Positions 34,796-47,662 of a DNA stretch of 64,000 nucleotides are shown here, one piece after another. Each line of letters starts with the position of its first letter. Position 1 is the stretch's first letter. Origin of the DNA: Ottelia alismoides (lineage: Eukaryota; Streptophyta; Magnoliopsida; Alismatales; Hydrocharitaceae). The notes beneath the pieces were generated by a model. That model made no database searches, was not told the origin of the DNA, and was given only the letters and a program-made list of their open reading frames with translations. The DNA is taken from the NCBI GenBank assembly GCA_037367405.1, contig JAZKJV010008264.1, positions 2,041,001-2,105,000 of the forward strand, in the 5' to 3' direction. A program made the translations under genes and the position numbers.

Positions 34796-35483
34796 GAATC
34801 CCCACGAAGTGAACAACCCAAACCCATCATTACGAATCAACCCGATCCATTCCAACGGGTAACTGATTAAATTCAACTTGTGCACAGTTACGGTTGTTGT
34901 TAGTAATGAACAAGAACCGAGTGAAGAAAAATGATCACATAGGATCCTGACCCGTGAAGTGGTGTTTGCTCCCTTCTCACTTCCCAACGCCTCCGCCAGC
35001 CTCCTCTACCAGCTCTCCTCAACAACCTTGTTTTAGCCCTCCCCTCCCCTCCACAATGGCCTCTGCCAGCCCTCCGCACCCACGCTAGATCCTCCCCATC
35101 GCCCTCCACCAGGCCTCTGCGCCTACGTTCCATCCTTTAGTTGTGCGCCCCCATGTCCTCGCACCCCTCCGCCCTCCTCTGCCCGCACGCCCCTCGACCT
35201 CGTGCCCCTTCACCCTTCTGCCAGTGCGCCCCCGCGCTCCTACGCACTTCAGCCAGTATGGCCTCGTGCACCTGCTCCATTTTGTCTGTGCACCCCTGTG
35301 CATCCTTCTTCATTAGTGTGCCCTCCCCTGCCAATGCGGCCCAACACCCTCCTCTACTTGTGCGCCTATTCGTGCCCTCCTCTGCGCACTCTCTTCTGCT
35401 AGTGCTCCCATGCGCCCTCGTGCTCATGCACCCACCTTCGCCTCTACTAGTGCGATAATGCATCTTCACGCTCGCCAGTACCA
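34796..35483. other. Intergenic segment with GC-rich degenerate repeat
   Basis: After about 180 bp of ordinary sequence, 34975-35480 is C-rich on the plus strand with repeated TGYGCCC, CTCCTCTGC and CGTGC phrases at loose spacing. ORFs on both strands (for example 35141-35458, plus) are low-complexity Ser/Pro/Ala/Cys or Arg/Gly rich. I see no domain and do not call a gene. It could be an old minisatellite or the decayed start of the RT pseudogene. Confidence 0.45.
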
Positions 35484-36492
35484 GTGTCATTTGTTGTCAG
35501 TGCTCGCAGGCCTCCTAGGTGTTCACACATCCACATTATATCTGATCTAGAAGAAGGTGAAATTTATAGAGACATGCTTCTTCCATCCAATCATTGTGCC
35601 CTTATGATAACTCGTTTAGAGGGATCTTATTGTGTTTGTTCCAAGATTTTCATTATTGTCCAGATAGTAGAGAGTGCAAAAAGGCTTTACATTGTTGATC
35701 TCTCATATCAAAAGAGTACATCTCTCTAGTGAAGATTGTTGTACCTTCTTACAGGGAGCTCTTCAAAAAGATCGTGACTTGTTTTCTATTGTAGATGAGA
35801 CCTTGAGGACCCTTGATCATTGGATATGTGGGAAGTGTATGAAGATACATGCAAGGAGTCATGCTTGGCATCACAATGATGGTATTACTCGAGTAACTAA
35901 GGAGGCCGAAGAAATTAAAAGTCACCTTGTCATCATCCTTAAGCCTCTCCAGAAGAGTCTTGGGATACCTACTATTATGGAGGGATTGATCTTTGATGAT
36001 GGGATTCTCGATCGGGTCTTTAGAGCACCTATCTTGATAGTGAAGAGCATCCCTCTTAGTTGTCGACTAGCCTTCTCTCAAGCTATAAAGACATCTCTTT
36101 ATAAAGTGATCCTGAGCCAGGATCTGTATCTGCGTGGGTGATGTTGTTGCTTCTTCCACGTTGTACCTTGTAGGTGTTACGTCCTCAAAATAGGCGTGAT
36201 TGTAGGTCTAGAACAAAAAGACTATAAAACAACTACCTATCCTTAGTGCACTCTCTACCTGAGGAAAAGTCAATGGTATTGCTAAGCTAGTAGATCTAGT
36301 GTTGACTGCTCATGTGCTTGAGGTTATGGATCATAACGATGGATGTTTTAAAGGGGGAGATAAAAAATTAAATCTCAACATCACACAGTGCCTTTGTAAA
36401 TTTGCAGATGGCCATTTTACATCAGTGGTTAAAGTTTTATCTTTATCAATTGTGACACCTTTCAATGAAGATACCATTAAGGAGTAGGAAGC
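35484..36492 (+). pseudogene. Non-LTR-like reverse transcriptase pseudogene, 5' part
   Basis: Open pieces at 35484-35729, 35674-36141 and 36299-36487 share one decaying coding sequence. The middle piece has HIKRVHLSSEDC, like the end of a C2H2 finger, then IHARSHAWHHNDGITRV and GLIFDDGILDRVFRAPI. The last piece has CKFADGHFTSVVKVLS and NEDTIKE. I recognise these as N-terminal blocks of an RT-containing protein annotated widely in plant genomes (recollection, not a search). Frame changes occur near 35700 and 36141, and a TAG follows NEDTIKE. Element F interrupts it at 36493; the RT domain and C-terminus lie at 56701-58850. Confidence 0.7.
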
Positions 36493-39037
36493 TAATGAAT
36501 CTCATATTCATCACTCTAAAAATGATTAGTTAAGCTAAAATCCCTAAAATTCATTGGTATTTCTTTACTTATTCTTCATAATTAGCATTCATGCATGTTG
36601 TGATAAGAATTGCATTTTATCATTCATTATTACACAAAATAAGAAGCCAAAAATCTCAGCCAAATTGACCTGTAAAATAGCCTAACTTCCCTGATTTCTA
36701 AATAATTCATGCTAACTCCAAATGACCTCAAATCATCTCCATTGTATACGTATCACTAACAAGAATATGAAAAATACAATAAATTCACTAACCGAAATAA
36801 GTGGACAAAAAACCCAAACCCTAGTTCTAAGATTTCCAGACTAAAATCTTGATATCTTCCTCATACATAGTCTTATTTAACTCTAATCACTTTCGAACTA
36901 ATGTACATTCAATTACCTTCAAAATAAGACCAAGTTCAAGTGAATTGGAGCTCATACGAAAGTTGGGTTTTGGGCCTATATTGTACATTTTATATTTTAG
37001 TGGTTTTTACCTATTATTTTATGTACATAATTAAATCACTTTATTTTATTTCTTTTTCTTTTATTTTATTTTACAAAAGTTTTATTAAAATGTGTAAAAA
37101 ATCAAATCCAGAATGAGCTTGAAAACAAAGAAACTAACTAAGTCCAAGCCTTCACTGATAGTCTGTACAAAAGTTATCATTTATGTACCTTATTTTATTC
37201 ATTTATTTTCTTAAGTAATAAAAAGCCTAAAAATAAATTAATGTGTAAATAATCATCTTTGATTTTATCATATTTTTTGGATTTTTATTTAGTTTAAAAA
37301 TGACAAAAAATTATAAAATCCAAAAATCAAGGTATTCTATATACATGGGATACCCAAAAAAACTCACTTTATGCAAATGATCAATTTTGGTTTTGTTTCT
37401 TCATGAAAGTTGTATATCTCGTCGATACGAACAACTTTTGTGAAGAAAATTTTTCGATTTTAAATCATTTGCTATTTCCTTTTGAATTATCTTCGTATTT
37501 ACTTTTCCGAATTTTCTGAGGCAGACACGTGGCTGCTCCTGGAGCTGTCACATGTCATCCATTTTTAGCCCTTTTATATATTTAATTTCATTTTTGAAAA
37601 AAAAATAAATAAAATAATAAATTAAAGTGTTGTCACGTGGCAAGATCTGGGTCGTCCGATCTCGGCTGATTTAAAAACCCCAGACCTGTGCATCGTTCTC
37701 CCACCTCCTCTCCACATTTAGGCGCCTCCGCCCACGAGCACCATCTACCACCTTCGAATTCGATCAGTCGCCGCCTCGATTCTCGTCTTACATTCTTCCT
37801 CCATATCAGATCCCCACCTTCCCAGTTTCCTTCCATGGCCGGCACCACCGCATATCACCCTCGTCACACCTTCCCGATCAACCACCAACTCCAATCCTCA
37901 TCGTATCAATCAGCCACTGCCTTCCATTTGCGTTGACCGTTGCCTCCATATCTCACCTGATCTTCCTCCCGGTCGAACCTAATTCCATCGATCTCACTGA
38001 ACCTGGTTAAATCCCCATTCTTGGACACCTTCCTAAGACGTGGAACCTCACGAATCACAAATCGATCGTCATCAATCTTCCTAAATCCCAACGGATCCCA
38101 TCAATCATCCCCTGCCATCTTCGACGTCCCCATCTAACCTAATAAAACACACTACCATAATACCGTTCAAATCATCCGATGTTTCATCGAGATAAGTCCC
38201 AGGTTGGCGGTGACAGCGCCAACCTTCATCTCCATGAGAGATCCGAGGTTGACACCTCGTTGTAGAGCACCGCTCCTCTACCCATGACCGCTCTAGCCTC
38301 ATCGCGTCATCGAGCTCCTCCACCTTCGACTCTCCATCACAGCTTACTACCCCCATTGATACCCCCCTTTGCCCAGCTACTATGAAGTTCCACCTCCCAC
38401 CACCGCCTCTCATCCTCCATCACTGCAGCAAGCTTTGTCAACAATGCCAGGTCAACACCAGCCCCCTTCCTCCGCCTCATTCCAAGGCTAAAAACAGAAA
38501 GCGCCAATGCCTCAACTCCAGCAAACTTCATCTCATAGACATCGGCGTTTCCTTCTACCACGATGCCTCCTGGCTGAAGCTAGGAGTCTTCGACCTCGCC
38601 TACTCTACACAGCGGGAGGTCCGCATCATGTACTTCCGGTCATCGACTTCACCTCAAGACCCTCAGCCATCGTCCACCACTAGAGCGCCTCTACTCCACA
38701 GCCATGTCGAGTTATACCACCGCCACCAAACTCCCCGCGAAGCTTCATGCATATGCTTCGACTTCTTCGAACAACGAGCTCTGACAACCACAGTCGCGCC
38801 TCCTTTAACGTCCTACCTTCCTCCTCCAGACCTCCACCTTCGACGGTCGAGCTCACTGCCCGAGACCCTCCCACGTGATGCGCACGTGAGGGAGGGGACT
38901 TCTTGCATCGAGCCCCTACGAGTTCGTCCAATTCACATTAAAGAAGGTCAGACCAAAGGTCATGTGCATCGCACGTGACCTTCTGTAAATATTACAGAAA
39001 AGGCCTCCCACTTCAGCCAAATTACGTCCCTGCCTTC
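36493..39037 (+). repeat. Element F left LTR, first part
   Basis: Starts TAATGAATCTCAT...ATTCATCA, a one-base mutant of the right LTR start at 53122, and aligns with 53122-55675. An AT-rich zone is followed by a GC-rich zone from about 37530 with CACGTGGC and CGTCCGATC motifs near 37530 and 37634-37665. ORFs at 37633-38978 are not supported as genes; they lie in repeat sequence and are not kept as frames in the right LTR. Confidence 0.85.
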
Positions 39038-40181
39038 CAACCCAATGACTCACATAATCCACGACCGACAAAATGTATTCAAATCCCTTACTCTTAGGGA
39101 ATGGACCCATGAAATCGATGCCACATGCGTCAAAAACGTCAGAGAAGTGTATGGGTTGCATCGGCATCATATCACGCTGTCCACAAGTGCCCATCCTCTG
39201 ACAGTCAGTACATCTCTTCACGAACTCATCAGAGTCCTTGAAGAGAGTAGGCCACCATAGACCGGATTGGAGCACTTTCTGTGCCGTTCTCCTCCCTGAG
39301 TGATGTCCTCCTGCCTTAAGCTTGTGGCAGTAAGTAAGGATGCTATGGTGCTCCTCCTGAGAAATGCACCGACGCCAGATACTATCCCCTCCATCATGAT
39401 AAAGGACGGGATCCTCCCAATGGTAAAACTTGGCCTTCGCGAGGAAGGTCTCAAGTTTCTGCCTGGGACAATCTTGTGGAACTTTCTTGGTGACAAGATA
39501 GTTCACAATATCAGTATACCATGGGAGAGAGGTGATAGCAAGGATCGCCTCATCTGGGAAGGTCTCACAAATAGGTTCAATCTGCTCAGAATCCTCAAGA
39601 TACTCCAATCGGGAGAGATGATCTGCCACCACATTCTTGACTCCAGGATTATCCTTAATATCTATATCAAACTCCTGGAGTAGAAGGATCCATCTGGTCA
39701 ATATGGCTTTGGCATCCTTCTTTTCCATGAGGTACCTGATGGCGGTATGATCGGTGTAGATGGTCACTCTAGATCCAATGATGTAAGATCTGAACTTATC
39801 TAGGGCAAAAACTACGGCTAGCATCTCCTTCTCAGCGACGGTATAGTTCCGTTGGGCGGCATCCAATGTACGGCTAGCGTAGTGAATAGCAAATGGGACT
39901 CCATCCCTCCTCTGTCCCAGCATGGCCCCTACGGCAAAATCGGAGGCGTCCGTCATGATCTCGAATGGGAGAGACCAATCAGGTGGCTGGAGAACAGGAG
40001 CCTCTACAACACGACTCTTGAGAGTCTTAAATGATGATAGACACTTATCATCTACGTGGAACTCGGTGTCTTTCGTCAGCAGATCCATCAACGGTCGGGC
40101 AATCCTACTAAAATCATGAATGAAGCGCTTGTAGAAATCGATGTGCCCCAGAAAAGACCGTAATTGCCGCAAGTTGGACAA
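39038..40181 (-). pseudogene. pol: Element E RNase H and integrase N-terminal half
   Basis: One open frame (minus, start Met at 40181 internal) covers the RT thumb ([10 protein letters not shown]), RNase H ([26 protein letters not shown]), the integrase zinc domain ([20 protein letters not shown]) and the first catalytic block GIDFMGPFP. It stops being integrase after DYVSHWV. The frame then runs into antisense F LTR and ends at 38916, so its last ~40 residues are not retroviral. The second Asp and the Glu of integrase are missing. Confidence 0.87.
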
Positions 40182-41193
40182 TGGATTGAGTTTTCTAATG
40201 ACACATCCACCTTGGCCGGATCAACCTCCATGCCCCTGTTGGAGATGATATGGCCAAGCACCGTCCCCTGAGTCACCATGAAGTGAATCTTCTACCAAGA
40301 CAACACAAGGTGAACCTCAATGCATCGCTGAAGGACTCAGTCTAGGCAGTCAAGACAAGAATCGAATCTGCCGCTGTAGACCGAGAAATCATCCATGAAG
40401 ACCTCCAAGCACTCCCCCACCATGTCCGAAAAGATGGACAGCATGCATCTCTGGAATGTCGCAGGAGCATTGCACAATCCAAATGGCATGCGTCTGAAAG
40501 CATATGTCCCGAAGGGACAGGTGAAGGTGGTCTTGTCCTGGTCCTCGGGCGTGATGGACACCTGATTATAGCCGGAGTACCCATCCAAGAAACAATAATG
40601 GCTCTTCCTTGACAGCCTCTCTATAATCTGATCAATAAAGGACATGGGGAAATGATCCTTCTTGGTGGCCTGGTTCAATCGTCTGTAGTCCACACAGACC
40701 CACCAAGAAGTGGGTACCCGGGTAGCGATCTCCTCTCCAGACTCACTGACAACTGTGGTGATGCTCGTCTTCTTGGGCACCACATGCAATGGACTAACCC
40801 ACTTGGAGTCGGAGATGAGGTTTAGATAAAATCGACACTCCACCATTTCGAGATCTCCTTCAATACAACCTCTCGAAGATTCGGGTTCAGCCGCCGCTGG
40901 AACTCACGCGACGGCTTTGCCTCCTCCTCGACATGGATATGGTGGAAGCACAGGGCCGGACTTATCCCCTGGAGATCGGCTACACTCCATCCTATCGCCT
41001 TGCGGTTCTTTTCAAGAACCCCCATCAGACAGGATTCCTGCTCTCCTGTCAAATCAGTGGAGATAATGACTGGGTACATCTCATGCTCACCCGCAAGGAA
41101 CCTATACTTCAGCGACGACGGTAGCGGCTTCAGCTCTGGACAAATAGGTGCCGACGGATCTGGCCTCTGAAAAGTCTGAGTGAATGCTGCCAA
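40182..41193 (-). pseudogene. pol: Element E reverse transcriptase, broken
   Basis: Two pieces (41193-40822 and 40846-40337) cover the RT N-terminus to just past [26 protein letters not shown] and FLDGYSGYNQV hold the first catalytic Asp. A frameshift near 40830 joins WWSVDFI to the next frame, a stop follows CLDCLD at 40337, and another shift near 40190 precedes the RNase H frame. Confidence 0.85.
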
Positions 41194-41531
41194 TCTGCAT
41201 GGGAGAATGAGAACTCTCGCTCACAATCTGAATCTGAAGAAGGATGCTCTGTTGGACTGTCTCTGCTCGGCATGGAATCAACCTCCTCCCTAGTTGTAGA
41301 CTCAGTAGAAGTCAAACACAGTATCAAATCATTGAACTCTGCCGAATCAATATCTGACTCCGAGGGATTTGTATCGGACTCACAAAAATCTGTCTTGCGG
41401 TCGGGAATCGAGTCTGCTGTCTGAGATGTATCCTGGACCAGGAATGCACTCTCCAAGCTCTCCTCTGCTGGCGTCTCTGCATCACCTAACTCTGAAGGTG
41501 AGAGGCTGGCTTGTGCATTGGATCTGCCCAA
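41130..41531 (-). pseudogene. Element E acidic PR-RT linker
   Basis: Aligns with the linker of A (25170-25570): ESLESAFLVQDT and EEVD...SRDS are shared. It lacks the GGTEAT unit present in A and B. It overlaps the RT piece in another frame because of a frameshift near 41180. Confidence 0.75.
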
Positions 41532-41559
41532 ACTGCCTCGTCATATGTAATCACAAAAT

Positions 41560-41967
41560 CACAGTCCTGGTGGATGTCTCGCCCTGCCTCTGTCATCTGC
41601 TCTAAATCTATAGTTGGTTCTGGCCTCTGACCCTCGGGGTGCGCTCCTCGCTGCTGGTCATGGTCTTTGCAAAGGTAAATGGCCCAAACCCAGGTGTCGA
41701 TAAATCATCTTTCTATTGTATCGCATCTGGCACTAGTATCTCCGGACTGGTAGAAGGGTGGTCAAGGAGGAACAGGGCAGAATCGAACTCGGGTTCGGAG
41801 AGCGGGTCTCGGCTCTCACGAACTAATCTAGATGAATGGGTTGGAGTGCTAAAAATCGGTGCAGCCAGAGGCTGCCTAAGAGACCTCCTGCCCATCATCC
41901 TGATCTGGCGAGTCGGGCAGATGAAATCTGGAAAGACACAAGATGAGCAAACAAACCCCAAGTTCAC
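41560..41967 (-). pseudogene. gag: Element E gag start joined to the 3' end of protease
   Basis: The minus strand shows the conserved start MMGRRSLRQPLAAP and the following ~60 codons to a region like the A segment near 18230. Next comes sequence matching the end of protease in A (near 25080-25110). About 2.7-2.9 kb of gag and protease are missing between. Frame is lost at the join. Confidence 0.75.
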
Positions 41968-43250
41968 CTACTCAACACTGAGCTGAAGACCGTAAGAGAT
42001 CGGTTGATTATCTTGTCAATTTTATTTAGGTGATAATCTCAGTCTATCAGAACGATTACACGAGCTGATGGGAATCCAATTCGCCTACCAGACTGTCCCG
42101 TATAAAAGGTCGGTAGTCTATCGAGGCTGGGATATGGCTCTAGCCTAGTGTGCGGGTCGCTCTCTTGCTCATCTAAACCAGACAATGAGGGGGTTGCTCT
42201 CCCCAAGACAAATTTTTAAGTGATGTGTCTTTTAGGGTCAAGTGTGTTTAGCAGTCCTAATTTTATAGTTTTTGCTTTTATGTATTTTTCAAGCAAACAA
42301 CGCCTAACTAATTTTTCGATTCTCCTGATAATTTAAATCCGAAAATAGGGGGAGAAGACAAAAAAGCCGATGCGCGATAAAATCAATGATGCATGCAGAG
42401 TAAGAGATGCGTACCTGACTCCAGCAGTCTACATGTAGAGTGATCCGTGCATAAAATAAAGACTGAAATTAAACTACCTATATGATGTACGACAAACCGG
42501 CCCTAGACGAAGCAATTTCTACACGTAAAGTACAGTAGCCAGGTAATCAAACCTAAGTCCGGAGTCCTATCTTGGGACCCACTCGGTGTCCGCCACAACG
42601 GATCCTGCACACGATGTGTGTGACTCCTCAAGGCACGTGGACTAGAGTCTAATTAATTCGGCTTTTTCTTCTAAGTTAATTAATCAGGTCCAATTACAAG
42701 CTAATAGGTGCAGGCAGATAATTAATGTTTGTATCCTAATTAATTACGTCACAATCAGAGAAAATCTTAAGCTAAGGCCAAAACCGCGTAAATCAGATAA
42801 GCAGTTAAGAAAATGCGAGAAAACTAAAACCGGCGAAAAATCGCGGTAAGGTCCCTCGAGCACATCGGTGCTCGGTTAAACAGACCCCGATATCACCAAA
42901 TTCCAAGTCTGTGAGTTCCTGTATTATTACAAATAAATGTTCTACAAAAAATAAATCTAATCTAAACTATGGCTATCTACGCGGCTATTCCGCGACTCCT
43001 GCACTCCTGCTTGGTTCCTCGCATCCTCCTACAGCTCTATGCAAAAAAGAGCCGCCTCCGACTCCCGCGGTTGCTTCGGCTTCCGAAAAAGCCGCCTCGA
43101 TCCTCAAACCCTCACAAGAAATCAAACAGAAATGTATGTCAGACCAGATTATTAGAAAAATATGCAAATAAATCAGATAAGAATATCTACACGGCTATGG
43201 ACAAAAAGCCGCAAAAAACCGCGAAAAATCAAAAGAATACTAAGCCGTGC
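41968..43250 (-). other. Element E 5' leader
   Basis: Homologous in order to the A and B leaders but diverged. It keeps HP-L at 42189-42204, the AATTTGTCTTGGGG context, and CTACC/GGTAG pairing (42085-42089 with 42112-42116) where A has the long stem-loop. No coding region is supported. Confidence 0.75.
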
Positions 43251-43268
43251 TCCCTGACCACGGCACCA
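43251..43268 (-). other. Element E primer-binding site
   Basis: Plus strand TCCCTGACCACGGCACCA is the reverse complement of a tRNA-Asp type PBS with several transitions, three bases from the LTR edge. Confidence 0.82.
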
Positions 43269-43271
43269 TTC

Positions 43272-46200
43272 TAATGAGCTGAAAATCCCACGAGACCCGA
43301 GTAGGGATAAAGTCAATCAAGGATCGTTGCAACCCGGATCTCGCAGATCGGACTCAATAAGTAAAAGGGACCACCAAATAATAGTAATCAGAAATGAAAA
43401 CCGAATAGCGGTCTTTACTATTTATTTAAACTGGTATAGCGATCAAGGTCGAACTCAAGGCGCATGGATTGGCCGGATCAGCCTACGAAGTAGTCAAATG
43501 ATAAAATAAATATAATATTTTTTGGTGGCTTTTATGTTTTTCTTTTTTCCTTAAATTTTTTAATTTTTTAATTATAAAGGAAATATAAGAAAATAGATAA
43601 AAAGAGCAAATCCAACAATTTATTAAACACTCAAAATGCTCAGAAAATTCAAATAAAATTATTTTGTATTTTTTATATTTTTAAGTATTTTTGGTGAATT
43701 TTTCAGAATTTTCCAATTTTTAGTTGATTTTATAAAAATCAAGAAAGGGGAAAACAATGCATCAATGTGCAGCCAGACATGAAAGGCTAATTTAAAATAT
43801 CTAATTAGCCTATAAAAAATGGAGACAATTTTTATGAAAAGTAAATACAAAAACTAAGCTACAGAAATTGAAATTGTAATTTTTTTAATTTTTTATAATT
43901 TTTAAGAAGTTTTATAAGATTTTTAGGGTTTTGTGATTTTTAGGGGTTTTATTAAAATCCAAATGACACAAAAATTGGATTGAATCTCAAAAATAACAAA
44001 ACAAACTATTTCTAATTTTTTTAGAATTTTTGGGTAAATTTTTATATTTTTCGTAGATTTTTCAATTCAGACAGTAATAAAAATGCGTGTTTTTTATTTT
44101 TTAAAAATAGTAAAAAGCAAGAAAAATGTCCTAAAAAATTAATGAAATTTTTACACAATGGCAGGAGCTACGTTTCCAAATTTCACTTGATTTATAGTTT
44201 AATTGGTATTTTATTCAACCAATATAAGGCACACAGCACACAAGGACCTAAGCGCAAGAAAACATAGTTCCAAGGGCCAAATGATAAGACATATTAAAAA
44301 TGCAGGGCTAAACTTGCAATAGCCCATATATACACGTGGAAAGCATGTGATTCAGACACGGAGGGGTATGGAAGTCATTTCTATTTATAAAAGATCAAAC
44401 CATAATAGCAAGAAAATCCAGGGAAAAAACATGCAATTTAACCCACGAGTCACGTGTCCATGCACGCGCTCCATATACAGAGGGACTAATTTGCAAATAA
44501 AACAAGCACAGGGTCCTAAATGCAATTTGTCCAAAATAAAGACAACTACGACACATATTTACGGGACTAAGCAAAAATATAAAAAATGCGAAGGGCCTAA
44601 GAGCAAATTACCCTCTTATTAATGATCATCGACCGAAGGCGACGCCACGTGGAAGATCGGACGGCTGAGAGCTGATGACGTCTCTTTGGCTTGATCAACG
44701 CTCCAGATGCGACCCTCAGATGGATCTAACGGTGGAGGGCTCTCGCGAACGGATGGTCCAGATCAAATCTGGAGCAAAGGGTCGATCGGACGGTGTCTGG
44801 AGGTCCTCCAAGAACAGGTCACCGGCGAGTTTCACCAGCCCGATACGCGCAGTGGAGGACTCCTCGGATGCTGCTAGATTGGGCAAAATGCTCTTGACGA
44901 CGTTCCGCAGCTGATGGTGTGCTCAAATGAGGCTGAGAAGTCCTAGAACATCCCAACGGCGAGGTGGACATGGAGCAGTTGTTCTTCAGTAGTAGGGCTT
45001 CCAAATGAAGCACGTTTGCTTGTTATTCCTGCATGAGAAGAACGATGGGTCAAGGGCAAACTGCCTCGACCCGGTGAAGGGCAGAATGGGTGGTTGGATG
45101 GGTCACGGTGTGGTCCTCTGGCGAACGGCGGAGGAGGAGGACCGAACTCTCAGTTCCGGGACGAACCGGGGTGGACGAATGGGTGAAGAAGATGGAAAGA
45201 GGTCTCGTGGATGTGAATCGACGGTTGGATGGAAGGATACACAAATGGATGATCGGGAAATGGCCGGCGACGGTCGGTGGCGCTAAACCTAAGAATCCGA
45301 ATTAAAGAGGAAGTAGAAGCTAAAAGGGCTACCTGATGGTCGAGGTTGTCTGTGCTGGAAGTCAGGGACTTCCGGGGATCGTCGCCTCGATGGATCGATG
45401 GTCTAGAGGCTCGGGCTCTCCTTACGGCGGAGCACGGCGGTGAAAGTCACCGGACCTGGGGCTAGGACGCTTCACTCCTCGCTGCAACACCTTCTATGGA
45501 TTGTTGTCACTCAATGCAAGAAGGTGGAGGTCACAGGTGTCTGAAATGGTGGCCGAAGGTACGACTAATGGAGGAAGAAGTTGATGCTATATACTGGTGG
45601 AGACCTGACAAATATGGAGTCGGGCATGGCACATTGGTGCACGGATCCCAAGGAGAATCCCCGGGCGTGAATCTCGGATGTATGATCTGCAAATGGAGCT
45701 CGGGGTTTGGGTGAGAGGTGACCAGACCGATCTAGGATAAATGAGAAAAGTCGGGTCAGTGACCGGGTCCGCGAAGAAGGGGTCCGCGGGGGAGAGTTGA
45801 CCGAGGGTCAACAATCCCCCGTGGACTAATCCGGTAATTCCTTTTATTAATTATTTGTAAAATCATTTTAAAATAGAAAATGATTTTAATTGAAAACATT
45901 TTCAACATGAAAATTTTTTAATTATTTTCAAAGTATTTTTTAGTGATTTTTATTTATTTTTTTGAAAAATAAATTAGGTAATTACATTCTATTATTATTA
46001 TATATAGGTATATTTACATCTGTATTTTTTATTTTTATTTCTAATTATTTATTTTTGTATAATTATCCCTATTTTATATTTTATTTATTTTCAACATAAA
46101 ATATGGGATTCAAACTAATTTTTATTTGATTTTTATTAATTATTTACAAAGGTGAAATTAATATATGTAGGCACATATGTACATGGTATATACAAGGGGA

Positions 46201-46618
46201 AGAGAGAGAATTTATTTTTGTTTTATTTTCATTTTTTTCATTTTATTTTATTTTTATAAATATGTCAAAATAGAGGGAACACATAAATATTTTTATTTTT
46301 AGAAAATGAAATATTTACACAAAGAAGGGTATTTACATCATGTTGAGTTACCCTATCTCTCTCTACTTATTTTATTTTGCGGTAAGGCCCATGCTGAGCC
46401 CTCCCTTGGGTTTAGGTCACTCCATATTTATTCTAAATATTTCCCTCTTTTCTTTATTTCTTTATTCCTGTATTTTTGTGCAAAAACATGCTAATTATGG
46501 CTATTTACATGATGCATGTATTTTGACAAATTATTGTATTTATAACTATTTACGTGATATTTTGCCAAGGTTTCTAGCTAAAATAAAGGAATAAAGAGTG
46601 ATGAATGGGGATTCATCA
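43272..46618 (-). repeat. Element E 5' LTR
   Basis: This 3347-bp LTR has edges TAATGAGC (inner) and the palindrome TGATGAATGGGGATTCATCA (46599-46618, outer). It contains the mid-LTR palindrome at 45047-45072 and a CACGTGG plus ATCGGACGGCT pair at about 44645-44665. It is closer to D than to A/B. Confidence 0.88.
45047..45072. repeat. Mid-LTR palindrome, E
   Basis: GGGTCAAGG and CCTCGACCC, with one mismatch in the stem. Confidence 0.78.
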
Positions 46619-47660
46619 CCCGCCAATCCAGAGGTCACGTGCCAAGCCCGTGCCCTCTAGAAGTTTTGCATGTAGCCCTTCTATGTGCTCGGTAATTACT
46701 ACTTAGTCCCTTTACTGCATTCTTATTTTATGCTATATTCTGTAATATTGCAAACAGAACCCTAGCTTTCCTCTTTCATTTGAACCTCTACATCGCATAT
46801 TTTTATTATTTAAAATATAACATGATGTTCTACAATTAATTCTTGGCCTACTTTTGATATTTTTATCCTCTTTGGTAAATTAATAGTAATTGTCCTTGTA
46901 AAAATTGACATACTTTACAGATCTTTTGCTTAAAAATTCACAACTAATTAACCATAGTTCTGAACATTATCAAAAATTCATGGGTAGTAGAATTAATTAT
47001 GTTTAACATCGTGCCTAAAAAGAATCGCAGTTGCATACATATTTTTCTCTATAAAAATCATTTAGTGTTTTGCATTGATTAATTTCTAATAAGTAGAAAT
47101 TGTTATATTTTAGGATTTAATATTTTTCTGAGATAGTTCACATCGGGATAAGTCTTGGATAATTTTATTTCCTTAAAATAAATTGATTTGGTATTTATTA
47201 AAATTGATCTTCTCATTTCACTTTGTTGTATTCATAAATTTATAAAATATTTACCATGCATCTAAAAATTCCAAAAAATTATAGTGCATTTATTTCATCA
47301 TAAGATAATTCTCGCCAAATTTCATAATTTTTTAACATCGTTTGATTGAAAATTGCATTTTAGTCCCTAAAATTGGCCTCATTTACATTTTCATCCCATA
47401 ATTGCATTAAAAATAACAAAAAATATCATCTCGAAAACTGTGCACGAATTTTGATAGACAAAATTCTATGTTGTTCTTTTGTCTCCTTGAATTTGACCTT
47501 GGGACTTGCCCAAGTAAAATAAACATAAAACCGCGTTGATTAAATATTAAAGAAATTCTTGTGGTTATTTCTTGACTGATTCCGAATTCGCGTCTACAAC
47601 GAAACAACAAAATAAAATGATAATTCACATCAATTAAAGAGGTTATTCTTGGACTCATTA
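46619..47660 (+). repeat. Element F left LTR, second part
   Basis: Aligns with 55670-56700 of the right LTR, for example AATTACTACTTAGTCCCTTT at 46692 and 55727. It ends GGACTCATTA just before the PBS. AT-rich, no gene. Confidence 0.87.
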
Positions 47661-47662
47661 TA

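Larger units (their letters stand above)
39038..46618 (-). mobile_element. Element E: truncated Athila-type element inside F left LTR
   Basis: E has only its 5' LTR (43272-46618), PBS, leader, the first ~60 codons of gag and a pol fragment from the PR-RT linker into integrase. The 3' half of integrase, 3' untranslated region and 3' LTR are missing; integrase meets F LTR at the shared bases CAACCC near 39038-39043. Most of gag and protease is also deleted. Its LTR is of the D type, not the A/B type. Confidence 0.85.

Noticed and set aside
36488..36492. Target-site duplication for F
   Set aside because: Left flank GAAGC and right flank GATGA do not match; either both mutated or a deletion removed one.
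38040..38980. Possible gene with proline/serine-rich product in F left LTR
   Set aside because: It is LTR sequence duplicated at 54700-55600 with frame-breaking differences.
33926..46618. D LTR remnant as the missing 3' LTR of E
   Set aside because: E's left end lies inside F LTR and D's edge at 34795 is followed by unrelated flank that leads into the RT pseudogene, so they are separate elements of one family.
39029..46623. Target-site duplication for E (CCTTC left, CCCGC right)
   Set aside because: Only three of five bases agree and the left edge is blurred by CAACCC microhomology.
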